Source: Numida meleagris (taxonomy: Eukaryota; Chordata; Aves; Galliformes; Numididae). Taken from it: a DNA stretch of 64,000 nucleotides. Positions 10,826 to 22,700 of this stretch are shown one piece after another. Location: the NCBI RefSeq assembly GCF_002078875.1, contig NC_034438.1, positions 71,159,405-71,223,404 on the forward strand. Reading direction: 5' to 3'. Under the pieces are notes generated by a model. It was not told the origin of the DNA, made no database searches, and saw only the letters and a program-made list of their open reading frames with translations. The translations under genes were made by a program, and so were the position numbers. Position 1 is the stretch's first letter. Each line of letters starts with the position of its first letter.

Positions 10826-12078
10826 GCTCCAAAAAATTCTTTTTCTATTTTATTATGTTGGCCCACAACATCAGAGGCATGTGTTGGGCATATGACGGCA
10901 GAGATTGAACCTTCCTGCCAATATTTCATTACATTTTGTTGCCATGCAATAGATGTCAGCATTGGGGCAGTCTTACAAAACGGTGTCTGACATGGAAGAG
11001 TGTATGATGCAGTGGTTCAGAATTGAATTTAGGCCAAACAGTGGATGTGAACACACGGAGGTGCTGGGTGGTGTGTTTCGGCAGTGGTGACAACAAAATA
11101 AAAGACAAACCACCTTCCAAATGGTCACACACAGCAGTCACACCACAAAATGAAGCATCTCGATCAGACCACCTGCATGAGTCAGCATATTCCAAACAAG
11201 GAACTGTGTATGGAACTGAATGTCAGCTGAAATGTGTTGGAAACAATGGTGCTAAGACTGGAATATCACAAAGTTTGTGTCGAGTGAGTCCCATGAATGT
11301 TCACTCAGGAACAGAAAGAACACTGTATGCAAGTTTGTCAACAACACGAAGGCTGAAGGTGACTCTTTTCTGGATCTCATTGTGACTGGTGACAAGATAC
11401 AGTGGCACCACTGTGAGCAAGAATTGAAGTGGCAAACCATGGAGGGACAACATGTGCATTTCCTGTCAAAGACAAGTTCAAGATGCAGTCCTCAAATGGT
11501 AAAATGGTACACACTGTCCTTTGCGTTAGGAAGTGAGTGATCTCTCTGGATTGCCTGGAAACTGAAGAAACCATCAATTCTGATCTCTACATCATTACAC
11601 TGACTAAGCTGAAGGGTTGAACTCCAGAGTCAGACCAGAGAAGAAGACAACCTTGCAACATGATAATGCCAGGGTCCATACCACTTTGAAGACTATGGAG
11701 CACATTTACCAGTCTTGGCTGGGCTGTCCTGCCACACCCACTGTAGAGTCTGGATTTGGTGCCTTCTGACTTCCATCTGTTTGGGCCGATGAAAGACGGA
11801 CTGCATGGGCAACATTTTCCTAGCAACAATGCCATCATAGCAGCTGTGAAACGGTGGATGAACTCTGCTGGTGTAGTTTTTTACAAGCACTGCATGCAGG
11901 CTCTTGTTCATTGCTGGTGAAAGTAAACAACTAAACAACTATGGGTGAAGACTGTGTTGAAAAAATAGTGTTTTGTACCTGAGAACTTGCTCTATCAAAC
12001 AGTGTTATTGAGCTCTTTGTAGCTGTTGCTGTTCCATGGAATTAAATGAGAGGCATTAATTTCAGAGCAACCTATGTA
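10826..12078 (+). mobile_element. Galluhop (Mariner1_GG), nearly full length, transposase broken
   Basis: The copy runs from a degraded 5' inverted repeat (ctattttattatgttggccc) to the 3' end (gaggcattaatttcagagca). It is a Tc1/mariner cut-and-paste element inserting at TA. After the transposase start an internal deletion of roughly 80 bases removes part of the N-terminal DNA-binding region. The catalytic triad can still be placed: the first Asp in VTGDK at 11382-11396, where Lys replaces the usual Glu after Asp; the second in HDNAR near 11659; and the third at about 11753-11755, where a TAG stop lies just upstream. Frames shift repeatedly, and the stretches 11023-11385 and 11277-11540 are pieces of the same protein in different frames. 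It is inactive. It lies directly beside the LTR piece. Confidence 0.88.
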
Positions 12079-14192
12079 TATTTGAATTTCACCAGATAGC
12101 TAAGTAGTAGCATAATAAGTGATCACAAATTACCAATTTTGGTATATTCGCATAAATGTATTTATCCAACAATGTATTAGCAAAATATTACTTGCCAACA
12201 CCAGCACTGCACTCTGCTAAAATTGTTATCAGTATCAGCTGTGTACTCTCTTTTCTTTCAAATGCAGACTTTTCTTTTTTTTTTTAATTGCTCTGTTCAA
12301 CTAGGTAATAGTTTATCTTATTTATCCAGTCACAGTCATCTTGCTGAATTTAAGCTAATACACATTTCAATCAACGTTCAAAATATATCCAGAAAATCTG
12401 GGTATTTTCCAAAAAAAAAAAAAACCAAACCCAAAACCATAAAAAGTCATTTACAAAGATTCTATACAGAAAAACTGTACTCAGAACTCAGATTTTTGTA
12501 GGAATTTTATATTAAAACATCATCACGATTGAATCACACTACTTTTATAGTGCATAGAGCATATGTATCAGTGAATACTAAAACAAGATGCCTCCAGTCT
12601 TCCAAACATGCTCTTGTTTAAAGGGTCATGCATATGTTTCTAGATTTTGGAAAGTCATCAGTTCTGAAAGGAATCCTTTGAAGTTTGGGAAAGCAGCCTT
12701 CATTTTACAATTCCATAAAACTGAATTTCTGAAAATATTTCAGCCTGTTCTACCCTTGCTGTTTTTAGCACCCAGTTAGTTATAAAAACAAGTACTCCCA
12801 ATAAAACATTTGATCATTGCTGTTAAACAAGATTTAAAACAGACATGTACAATATAGTGACGGAGAACAATGATAACTTGATAGACTTGCACTAAAAATA
12901 TCCTTTTTTCTTCAAAAAAACCATAAGCCTTTTTTATTTGACTTACATATTTTATTTTATCTTACACTGATTAGTGATAACGAATAACAGAATACTGCAG
13001 TTATTTGTCTGTATGTGGAGAGATTTTTTAATTTAAACTGGATTTCTGGGGTACTAAGCTGTTCTAGGAAAAATAGAATATTTTCATCTTTTGAAGAAAA
13101 AAAAAGAGCACTGTTATACAGTGAAAATGATGCAGCCTTCAAGCCACTTTCAGTACGGCCACACACAAAATATTCTTCATAATTTCCTTCCCTCCCTCCC
13201 ACTCCCTCTCCCACTTTCCTCCTGTGAGTAGGGGAGTACTGAGTTACTGCTTTTCAACTATTTTCAATTATTCTGCTGCAGTCTTTAGCCCTGCTTCTAT
13301 ACAGTTTGTCACAAAGAGTTCTCAGTGTTGCTTTCTTGTGAGGATTTGGAAACAAAGGACACTGGCTGCTGGCACTTAGGTTATGGGTGAGTGATAGTGG
13401 GCTAGCTCTGGAAGTGAACGATCTCATTTTTACACCACAGGACAGTAAACTGGGGAGGTTCACTTTTAAAGGGAAAGAAGCAGAGACAGCTTAGTCCTGA
13501 GGAGATTTTTATGAGAAAGTTGATACAGAAGCTGGGGAAGAATGCTGGGATTAAACCTTATGTGAAATTGGTGGGATGGCAGAGGATAGAGTCACCTGAG
13601 TAGAACTCTGATGTTTCTTTTTTCAGCATCAGTGGCATACCAGTGTCAGCTATGTGAATTGAACAGTGCACACTGCTGAAATAGAATTTATCCCATCCTC
13701 TCTGTGTCTCACCATGGAAGAATTCTGTTGATGTAAAGATAATTGGACTTCTCAGTCTCCCACATGCCCTAGAACATGCTTGGTTTCTCAAAACCTGTGT
13801 TGAGTTTGTTCTGTGGCTCTGTATCCTGTCTCTGATACTTGCAGAGCACACGGGGAGAATATCAGCCTCAAGGTCATCTATAGTTGTTCATCTGGGGCAA
13901 AGTACACCAAGGGATGGAAAACAAAAACACATCCACTTCTGCATTATCTTGATAGTGGGAGAACAAATCCTGCTTACTTGCATTTGCTCTTGCTTGATTA
14001 CAGAGGAGAGAGATTACACTCCATACTTGAGACCAAATCATCTCCCACACCTAGAAAGCCCCAGAGCAAACTGATTCAGTGATCTGGTTGTGAATCTGTG
14101 GCCAGGTAGGCCTGAGATCTAGTGGCAAGAGAAAACAGCTGTTGTACAGGTTACTTTGCAGCGTAGTTATACACATTAGAAAGATGATGCAG
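12079..14192. other. unique AT-rich sequence
   Basis: No gene or transposon was recognised. An A run with CCAAA units lies at 12411-12438, and a pyrimidine stretch built on CCCT units lies at 13183-13220. Confidence 0.4.
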
Positions 14193-14459
14193 TATTTCTA
14201 GGACTAGAGGGAATGGCCTCAAGTTGCTCCAGGGGAGATTCAGGCTGGACATTAGGAGATAGTGCTTTTCTGAAGGAGTGGTCAGGCGCTGGAATGGGCT
14301 GCCCAGGGAGGTGGGTGGAGTTACCATCCCTGGAGGAGTTCAAGAAAAATTTAGATTTTGTGTCGGGGGCCATGGTTTAGTGGGGTTATTGGTGATAGGT
14401 GGACAGCTGGACTGGATGACCTTGTAGGTCCTTTCCAACCTTGGTGATTCTATGATTCT
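14193..14459 (+). mobile_element. CR1 LINE 3' fragment with intact 3' terminus
   Basis: Begins inside the ORF2 C-terminus (agggaatggcctcaagttgc) and passes ctggaatgggctgcccaggg. It ends with ccaaccttggtgattctatg and a repeated ATTCT unit, the normal CR1 terminus with no poly(A). It is 5'-truncated to about 270 bases. Confidence 0.92.
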
Positions 14460-17400
14460 CCTTTATGACAGGACATAATACAGTTACTCCAGTTACTCTA
14501 ACCAGGATGAGAGCACTGTGTGGCCCATGTAGGAAAGGGGCTCATTAGTTTCCAGACTGCACGTAGGGCCACTGCCAGAACTTGTGCAACTGTATTCTGC
14601 CCTGGTTCCCCCACTTCTATTTTTCCAGCCCTTTTGGTTTCATTATGTTCATACATGACTCAGATTCCTTCATTTGGAAAGCAGCTACCATCAATATGGG
14701 ATGTGCTGCTGGGCTAAAGAGAGGTTTTATTAGCAGCCTTTTAAATGAAAGTGTAGGCAGTTTGCTTGGAAGCATTTGTGTGTTTCTTCACAATATAGCT
14801 ATTTCCTGAAAAATGTTTCATACTGCCAAGAACTATCCTCTACCTGAGTTGCTCTAACTGCATTATTTCTTAAAAACATATTAAGGTCACTCCTTTAAGG
14901 TTGTCTTGACTTGCAAAGAGAAAAAAAAGCCTTTGCCTTCGGAAGACATGCACTGAGTTTTATTTTATTATAAGATTTACTTGCTAATTATTACTGTCTA
15001 CATGAATACATATTCAATGATTCTGATGACAAAAAAGAATGCCTTAATGAGAAAAGGTCTTAGTTACAACTGCCATTCCTCATTACATCATCTTGTGGAA
15101 CCCTAACAGGAGCACATACAGGAAGAATTACAGGATATCTTGAATTCCCTGTAAGCTGGATATGAAGTGTCAGCAACATTAAATCACAACACCACTGCTT
15201 TGTCAAAGTTAGTTATGTATGCTATTGTGTTGAGAATATTTGACTGATACGGTTGCCTCTAAAATTAGGAGTCTGTCACTATTCAATTATATATTCATAC
15301 CACTTTTCCAAAGGTTTATAAATCAGATAAACTCCCAGAGGGCTGAAATGTGCCATGATAATTAGTGCAGGGACAATTTTGTTTATGTGCTGCTGTCCAT
15401 TACTTTGTTAAAGGATTATTACAGAAATAGGGTAGGCTTATTTGTAATCTCATGTATTTAGAAAGCCCTTACCTCAACAAAAAATGAGAGTTAATATTTT
15501 CAGTGTTGTCTTGACTATCTTCTCATGGAAGATAGAGTTTTATCATTGATTTCATTGTTGCAGGAACATCCTGGCAGTGCTAAGTACTTTTAAAAAGACA
15601 CTTGAAATATTAAAGCACTATATTTCACAGTACTGAACAACACTATCACAATGAATGATTGAAGGAAAAAGAAAAGAAGATCAAACTTTAAAACGCCTCA
15701 TTTGTGAAAGCCATTCTCAGCAGCAACTCTTAGAAAATGTACATCATGTCAATGCACAATGTAAAGAAGCTGGATAAGCTACAATTTCTTTTAAGTAGAA
15801 ATACATATTTGGAGCTTGTTTGTGGAGGTAGAACAATTGATGCTTTTTCTTCAGGTAATAGTCTTTAGTAAAAAACATTATGGCCCACAAGAAAGCCCTT
15901 AAAAATGCAATGATGCACAGATGTGCTGTGACATTCTTAAAACGTGAGTTAAGATTAAAAGATGCTCACTGAATATTAAACAACCTTGGTAATTGCTGCC
16001 CAGAAATAACATTTTGTTTTCTTTTCACAGTGTGAAGTTAGAGTGTTGAAAGCTGATTTTGTCATAACAGGGGCAATTATTATTTTTTTCATCACTAATT
16101 ATTTTAGCCTGAAAGGTAAGTTAGGCTATTGGATTTGTATTAATTTGTTGTTATTAGGTATGAAACAGTGCTATTAAGACTGCATCTTGAAAAATAATAA
16201 TTCTTTAAAAGTTTGCATGTATTCACCCATTAATATTGGAATATATAAAAGTACAGATTGTGTGATGTTGGCTCATCCCCATAGGCAATGTGCTAGTGAC
16301 AACTCCTTTGTGCCGCCTGACTATTCCCTCTGGCACTCTTCCTCTATGGGGACGAGGAGTTACTGGCAATGTGGGAAGATAGGTCAAATAGATAAGAGAA
16401 AAAGGTGGTGAGGGAATAATGTACATTTATATATTGAAATATTGTTTTCGTTCTAGCAATTCAAGAAGAGTGGGGTTTTATGCTTCTCAGATGAATGGAA
16501 GCCATGTCTTTAATCAATATTTCACTTTCAGTGGACTCTCCTTACTGTTAAGAATAGAAAAATTGTGAACATAGAGGAAAGTTTAGCAAAGAAGCTGTGA
16601 GGCTGATTAGTTAAAACACTAAATAAATACTAATTTTCAAATAGGCCACAAAGGTAAGGTGCAATGCTACCTCTGTCCTAGGCAGAAGATTTTACATTTA
16701 CAGGACTAGGGCATACTATTTAACCACAAGCAGATTTCCCTTTGTTATTTTTGACTGTATCAGCAGTACTCACCAAACCCATATCTCCATATGGTTTGAG
16801 GATAGGGGCTAATCTCAAAACGTAGTTGGGTTTGGCCAGCCCAATTTTTTGGACAGAGCTCAAGTACGCACAGATGAGCTCTGCTGGACAGCTGGTCCTC
16901 AAACCCAGAAAAATTGGCCTTTGTCTATTTTATCCATTACAACAAGAATAAACAACAATACCAAAATCATAGAGATAAATACCAGACAGAATTAAGGAAG
17001 GAAAGGAAGGAGATCACCTCATTCAAGAGACGATTTCTGCTTGAGTATGAAGACATGTATTTAATTCTCTGGAGAACAGAATGCACTGAAGTTCCACTTA
17101 AATTTAAGAACCGGCTTAAAAGTAGCATCTAAAATTAGATTTTTCTGTGAAATCAAGATGTATTGTCAGTAGATTCAAACCGTACAATTTCTATTCGACT
17201 AATTATGGAAATCGGGATTTTTCATACACGATTTGCATCTCTCCATGCATAGATCATCTGTTCATTCTTTCAAACACAAAAAGCTTTACAGCTAGAGAGG
17301 GATAAGCTTGTACCACTTCTTGACATCCTGCTCACAAGCAGGAGAAAGACAAAAAGATTAATTTTCATATTCCATGGCTTTAGTTCCATTACTGGGAATT

Positions 17401-18227
17401 TCTTCAAACTTCAGTAAAGTGAGTATACTTTTATTTGCATTTAAACATAGTAGAATATTTATTGATAACATTTCAAATGTAACCTTGAAATGTTATTTTA
17501 GTATGTGCATAATTATTTGACTTAATCTTCATCTCTTCCACCCACCTTCTAGCAGAATTCAGAGAGCCTTCCTCTTCATAGTCTCTTTAGTTAATTGTCC
17601 ATAGTATTACAAAATTTCCTTGCTAATTTATAAAATAATTTCTTCAATGTGTTTTTTTTTTGTGTTTGTTCTGTTGTGCTTTTTATTTTTTTCTTTAAAC
17701 ACACCTAAGGAGCATATATGTTCACTGTTGTGCTGGTGTTTATTTTACAAGTCCAAATTTTCAGTGCCTGCATTTGTGTGCATGTCCATGCATGTAACTC
17801 CACCTGAGCTCTGTTCCCAGAAAATTAACAAAATGCTTCTCTTTCTCTGTTCAGTAAATGAGTAGAACCTCAACTGTACCCAGTGATGTAATCTGGAGAG
17901 ACGGGTTTCAGTTCTCCAGAATGAAGGTGATTGACTCCCCTGACATGTTTTAATGTATTCTAGTTTACAGAGTTCAGTTTATAATTCTTCAATCTACTCT
18001 GACAGAAGCAGAGTTTCTACTAGATTAGGCTGTTGTGTGCTGCTTTCCTTGGCTTCCCACAAAACCATTCCCATGTGATACTCTTCTACAGTTAACTTCA
18101 ATTCAAGTGTTCATGGTAGGATGACTTCTCCTTTCACCTGGCTTCAGGCAAACAAAGAGATGACAGAAAGCAACTTGATTTTTTATTTAGTACTTTGAGC
18201 TTCAAGCTTCTTCTCTTAGATCATGGG
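14460..18227. other. unique AT-rich sequence
   Basis: No coding or transposon signal was recognised in 3.8 kb. The segment 15318-15420 is dense in homeobox-, SOX- and FOX-like words (see findings). A GGAAGGAAA-type purine run lies at 16993-17012. Confidence 0.4.
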
Positions 18228-18640
18228 TGTCCAGTCTTTTGGCTTGCTTGGGTAACATTGAGTGAAGAGGAGATGACTTGGACTGCATATGATATACATA
18301 TATATAACTATACATAACTATAATTAGTGTATCTACGTAACAAAACTTATTTTTTAATATTTTTATTAAAACATAAATAAAGAGTGCAACAAAAACATAA
18401 AAGTAGTGGGATATTACAATGTGTTTTTGAGAAACTTATGCATCAGTCTGGTTTCATGGAAGTGTTTAGAGGCAATTCTTAGTAACTTCTCAAGGTGTTT
18501 ATCAGATATTTTTGATGAAATTTTACTCTTCTTGTGTTTCATGCTTGAAAAGTTTTTCACAAATGTACATATTGCCAAAAGGGAATGATATGAATAAGGT
18601 GTGATTGTGAAGGGATATATTTCTCTAGTAATATAGGGCT
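18228..18640 (-). mobile_element. hAT-type (Charlie-like) DNA transposon, 3' end
   Basis: On the minus strand, 18578-18466 encodes the C-terminal dimerisation region of a hAT transposase. GNMYICEK is followed, after a small frameshift near 18553, by SSMKHKKSK, then SDKHLEKLLRIASK. The spacing CE-x-LFS-x-MK-x-KSK...SD-x-HLE-x-x-LRIA is typical of Charlie-like transposases and of host proteins derived from them. After it come an AT-rich 3' UTR and a terminus near 18228-18246 (gtgtccagtcttttggct). The 5' boundary near 18640 is approximate, and earlier transposase domains are absent. A second piece of the same family is at 46784. Confidence 0.65.
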
Positions 18641-19179
18641 TATAAAAATCTAGCAGGGCTACTGGGACAAACGGTTATCAGCAATTCCTATTTCCATTGT
18701 GCTTTTTCTTCACCACAGTTGAAGCTTCAGAAAGAACAAAAAGCATTTTGAACACAAAATGTTTGGATTGGTATGCATCAACAAAGTCCATCAGCCACCA
18801 TTAACACACGATGTGTAAAGAACAGATTAATTACAGCTGTAGATTAAGCTAGTGGTCTTCTTTCTCATTAATGCGCTGCAATAGATTACACAACTGTGTG
18901 CATTAAAATGGCTTGAAGGGTGAACAACCAAAACAATGTATACATTTCAAAGTACAGCTATTGAAATAAGTTCTGTGAGGAGTAAGAGTAAAGTGGATAG
19001 TCTAAATAGTCTGAAACCACGTCCAAATGTAGAAGGCAGTACTTCCAAAGTAGTTCCAGTGGAACGAAGACAATGCAAGCCACAGCTGCTGTTTACTTAT
19101 GCACGTAAACCAAGGTTCTAGCCATAGCTTGTAGAAGAGGATGATTGTACAGCTCTCATGGTACTGTGTTCTACCAAAT
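18641..19179. other. unique sequence
   Basis: No gene was seen. A segment at about 18780-18930 has the look of a regulatory or conserved AT-rich block, but this cannot be tested here. Confidence 0.35.
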
Positions 19180-19715
19180 CGTAGAATCAGAGAATCACCA
19201 AGGTTGGAAAAGACCTCCAAGATCATCCAGTCTGACCTTCCACCTACCACCAATATTCCCCCTCTAAGCTATGCATCTTAGTACAACATCTAAACGTTTC
19301 TTGAACATCTCCAGGGATGGTGACTCTATCACCTCCCTTGGCAGCCCATTCAGTGTTTGACCACTCTGTAAGAGAAGTATTTCCTAACATCCAACCTGAA
19401 CCTCCCCTGGCACAACTTGAGGCCATTCCCTTTAGCCTTATCTCTAGTTACACAGGATAAGAGGCTAACCCTTACCTTGCCACAACTTATTTTCAGTTAG
19501 GTATATAGAGCAATAAGGTGTCCCCTCAGCCTCCTCTTCTCCAAACTGAACCATCCCAATTCCCTCAGCCACTCCCCATCAGACTTGTTCTCCAGACCCC
19601 TCACATCTTCATTGCCCTTGTCTGGACACGCTCCAGGGCCTCGGGGTCTTTCTTGAAGTGAGGGGCCCAAGGCTGAATACATTACTCGAGGTGCGACCTC
19701 ACCAGGGCTGACACC
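19180..19715 (-). mobile_element. CR1 LINE, 5'-truncated
   Basis: The 3' end is at 19180 (cgtagaatcagagaatcacc). Typical segments follow in order (ggttggaaaagacctccaag; cttgaggccattcccttta; ctcgaggtgcgacctcacca) up to about 19715. The ORF2 C-terminal frame is interrupted. The target sequence is AT-rich unique DNA. Confidence 0.92.
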
Positions 19716-22700
19716 AAATAGCAAAAAAATCTCTCTTATTTTTGAAAGCATTACTATTTAGATACTTTTTCAACATCTGGGGACAGTAAACTGCTCTGGC
19801 TGTGCTATTTTTTTTTGTTTTTCCAGCCATGTGGTCTGGAAGCTCGCAAGTATTTCAGCTGGCATTATCCAGCAATGTAAATTGTCAGAACAGGACAGCA
19901 GCAGCCTTGGCTCCTCTGGCATGCTAAGAGGAGAGGAAGTTTGTCCAGCCATTTTGTAGCCAGAATTTGTGTTTCCTACATTGAGACATATTCAAGAGTG
20001 CATGGAACAATGTTGATTACAGGCCAGAGTTACTTTAAGAAAGGTGACAGTATCTTGTGGCTCCTCATAAAAGCACAAAAGCTCGGGAAGTTTTAGATTC
20101 TTATGCCACTACTTGCAAAGCAGACCAAGAGAGGAAAAGAAAATGAAGATAGGTAAATTACAGAGCTGAATTTCATGATACTTCCCACCTGTGACTAGAA
20201 AAGAAAATGCATTATTTCACTGATTGTCTGAAATAACTGTTCTTTTTCATGTTTTAATTAATTTTCATTGTTTTTAAAGATCACACTATAGTTCAAAATA
20301 AAACATTGTTTCCCCTCAATTGCAGTTTAAAGGTGTGGTCTTGCAAATATTTTGGCACTTATAGAGCTTTCAAGAATTTTGTTAATGCAGGGTGGAGAGC
20401 AGAAATGTATTTAATACAGAAAGCTTTTGAACAGTACAAACCTAATCTCTCGGTATACAACAATTAAAAAAAAAAAATCATATTATTGCAGGGAAATAAA
20501 ATCAACACCCTGGACATTTTGCCATTTCAGTTTACCTAAAGAAGTAATGATATATTAAACAACCAAACAGTTCAGCACAAAGATTCAGCAAAAATTAATC
20601 TTAGTTTAATTCAACCTAAATTAATTAGATATCTTTGAAACAAGTTAGGAAAGCACTTGAAGTGTTGTCTTAAAGAACAATATTAGGTCATTATAACCCA
20701 AACCTGGAAGTAATGAGAGAAGTGCTTACTGTCTCAGACTCTCATCAGTTTTCAGAAACAGCAATTGCAATGTTAAGCTTTCCCTTTGACATTAAAAGCT
20801 GCACATTTTCCTGTTAATGATGATGTTGATGGGACAGAATATACACTAGATCAATCGCTTCCATTTATTTGATCAGGAAAATTTTGTACATATTTTGCCT
20901 GAGAATTGAATGGTTGAAAGACCAACGCATAATCTACATATCTGAAGAATATAAGAAAAGAAGACTTTTGTCTGAAGGGCAAAAGTAGAATTGTATACCC
21001 TTCATGAAAAAAACATGGCTCTGAACTATATACAGAGATTTCTGGGAATTACTTAGTTCTTGCTATGATTTCATACAAACATTTATACATTTCATTCTAA
21101 TTATACATGAAGTATATTGAAGTCAATTCAGAATTAGACATTATTTTTCCTTATCTGTTTTCTGCTGCAAACTATTTAGGAACCACGTCTGCTATTTAGA
21201 AAAAACTATACCAACAGAATCATTTAATGCATAAAATCTTGCTTAGATTACTGAAATTCAACCATTTTGGAAAAGAGGCAAAAACTTTATTAGAGTTTTC
21301 CTACAAAAGTTACAGAGCAAACTAGTGTAGTGACACTTTGGATTTTTTCATGTATTTTTTCCCTTCCGCTCTTATGATAATTCATATTCTTCAGGAATAA
21401 TGTCTGAATGGCATTTTTACACTCTTTGCATTGAGGAGGGCAGTGTTTAACTCCATCTGTTTCTTCTGTGATTCATTCTTGTAGTGTCTGATTTACTGAT
21501 TGTGTTTCTATTATCTCTTTTTTCTCTTAAAGGTTGAGTTTGGAAATTCAAGCCAAAAACAGAGAAGTTCCCATTTACATCCCCTGGAATTTTTGTGTTG
21601 TATGTCTATTGAGTCTACAGCTTCCCTCCTTTTGTTACATTCAGTTGTTCCTTCAAGTAGGTAACACCAAACTAGGCAACAGTCCAGAGAAAAGGATGCA
21701 GTCTCCATTATGATCTGTTACATTTTCAGTATGGTTAAAAGCTTTAGTTCTTAGTAGTTTTTCAATAAACAGATTTGGCCATCTTGTTTAATGGAATATC
21801 ATTCAAGTAGCTCAAATATATACTGCTTTCATTTAGATTAGAAACTGCACATCAGACTTTAGCTACAGTCTTGGAGGAAAACTGCTACTAGATAAAACAT
21901 GTGAAATTAACATCAAGCACTTTTGCCTTATGTGGCTTTTAAGCTTCCTCCTGTAGCTTTTAGAACATTAATTTGTTTGCAGTTATACAAAGAGAAGAAA
22001 TACAGAGTCCTAAGTTTGTACATGATGCAAATTTTAGAACAAAAATTGTTAAGCAAACAAACAAGCAAATAAAAGGACAACTTGATCTATCCCTTTGAAT
22101 GGCATTTAATTGCTGACTGCAAATCATCTTCCAGATAGTAATATATTACTATAGTGAGATAATTGCTTTTCAGAAAACTAAAACGTAAGTTAAAAATAAT
22201 AATCACTCTTTTCTATTTCTCTGTTCTTCTGACAAACTAAGTGTCAAGATTATCTAAAAAATGTACTACTCGAGTTCTCTTCACCACATAGAAGTGTCTT
22301 CCCACAGTTTGCAACCAAAATGGTAAATATCCGTAGTAGTTACAATATTCACAGATTGATCACGGGCTGTAGGATTGTCCAAACAGTTGATGTCATGTAC
22401 ATCACTTTGAAATGTAAAGCATTTTTTTTTTCTGATATATGCTTTCAGTGATGTAGGTTATCGATTTTTTAAGCAAACAGTATTGATTTTGTAAGAAAAA
22501 AATTTAAGACAGCAAGAGATTTCTGAGCAATAGTACAACATACAGTATTAACACAGCAAAGTACCTGGGTTTCAAAACTGTAACTCATATGCATCTAGTT
22601 TGTGGGCCACCTACATTTCTTAATGACTTTTTAAGGCGTACATTTCTTTTGCTGAAAAAACTGTAGCTGTTTTATTTTACAGGTTCAATTATTCGGTGAA

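Noticed and set aside
11023..11540. Two overlapping 87-120 codon frames as separate genes
   Set aside because: Both are shifted pieces of one broken Galluhop transposase.
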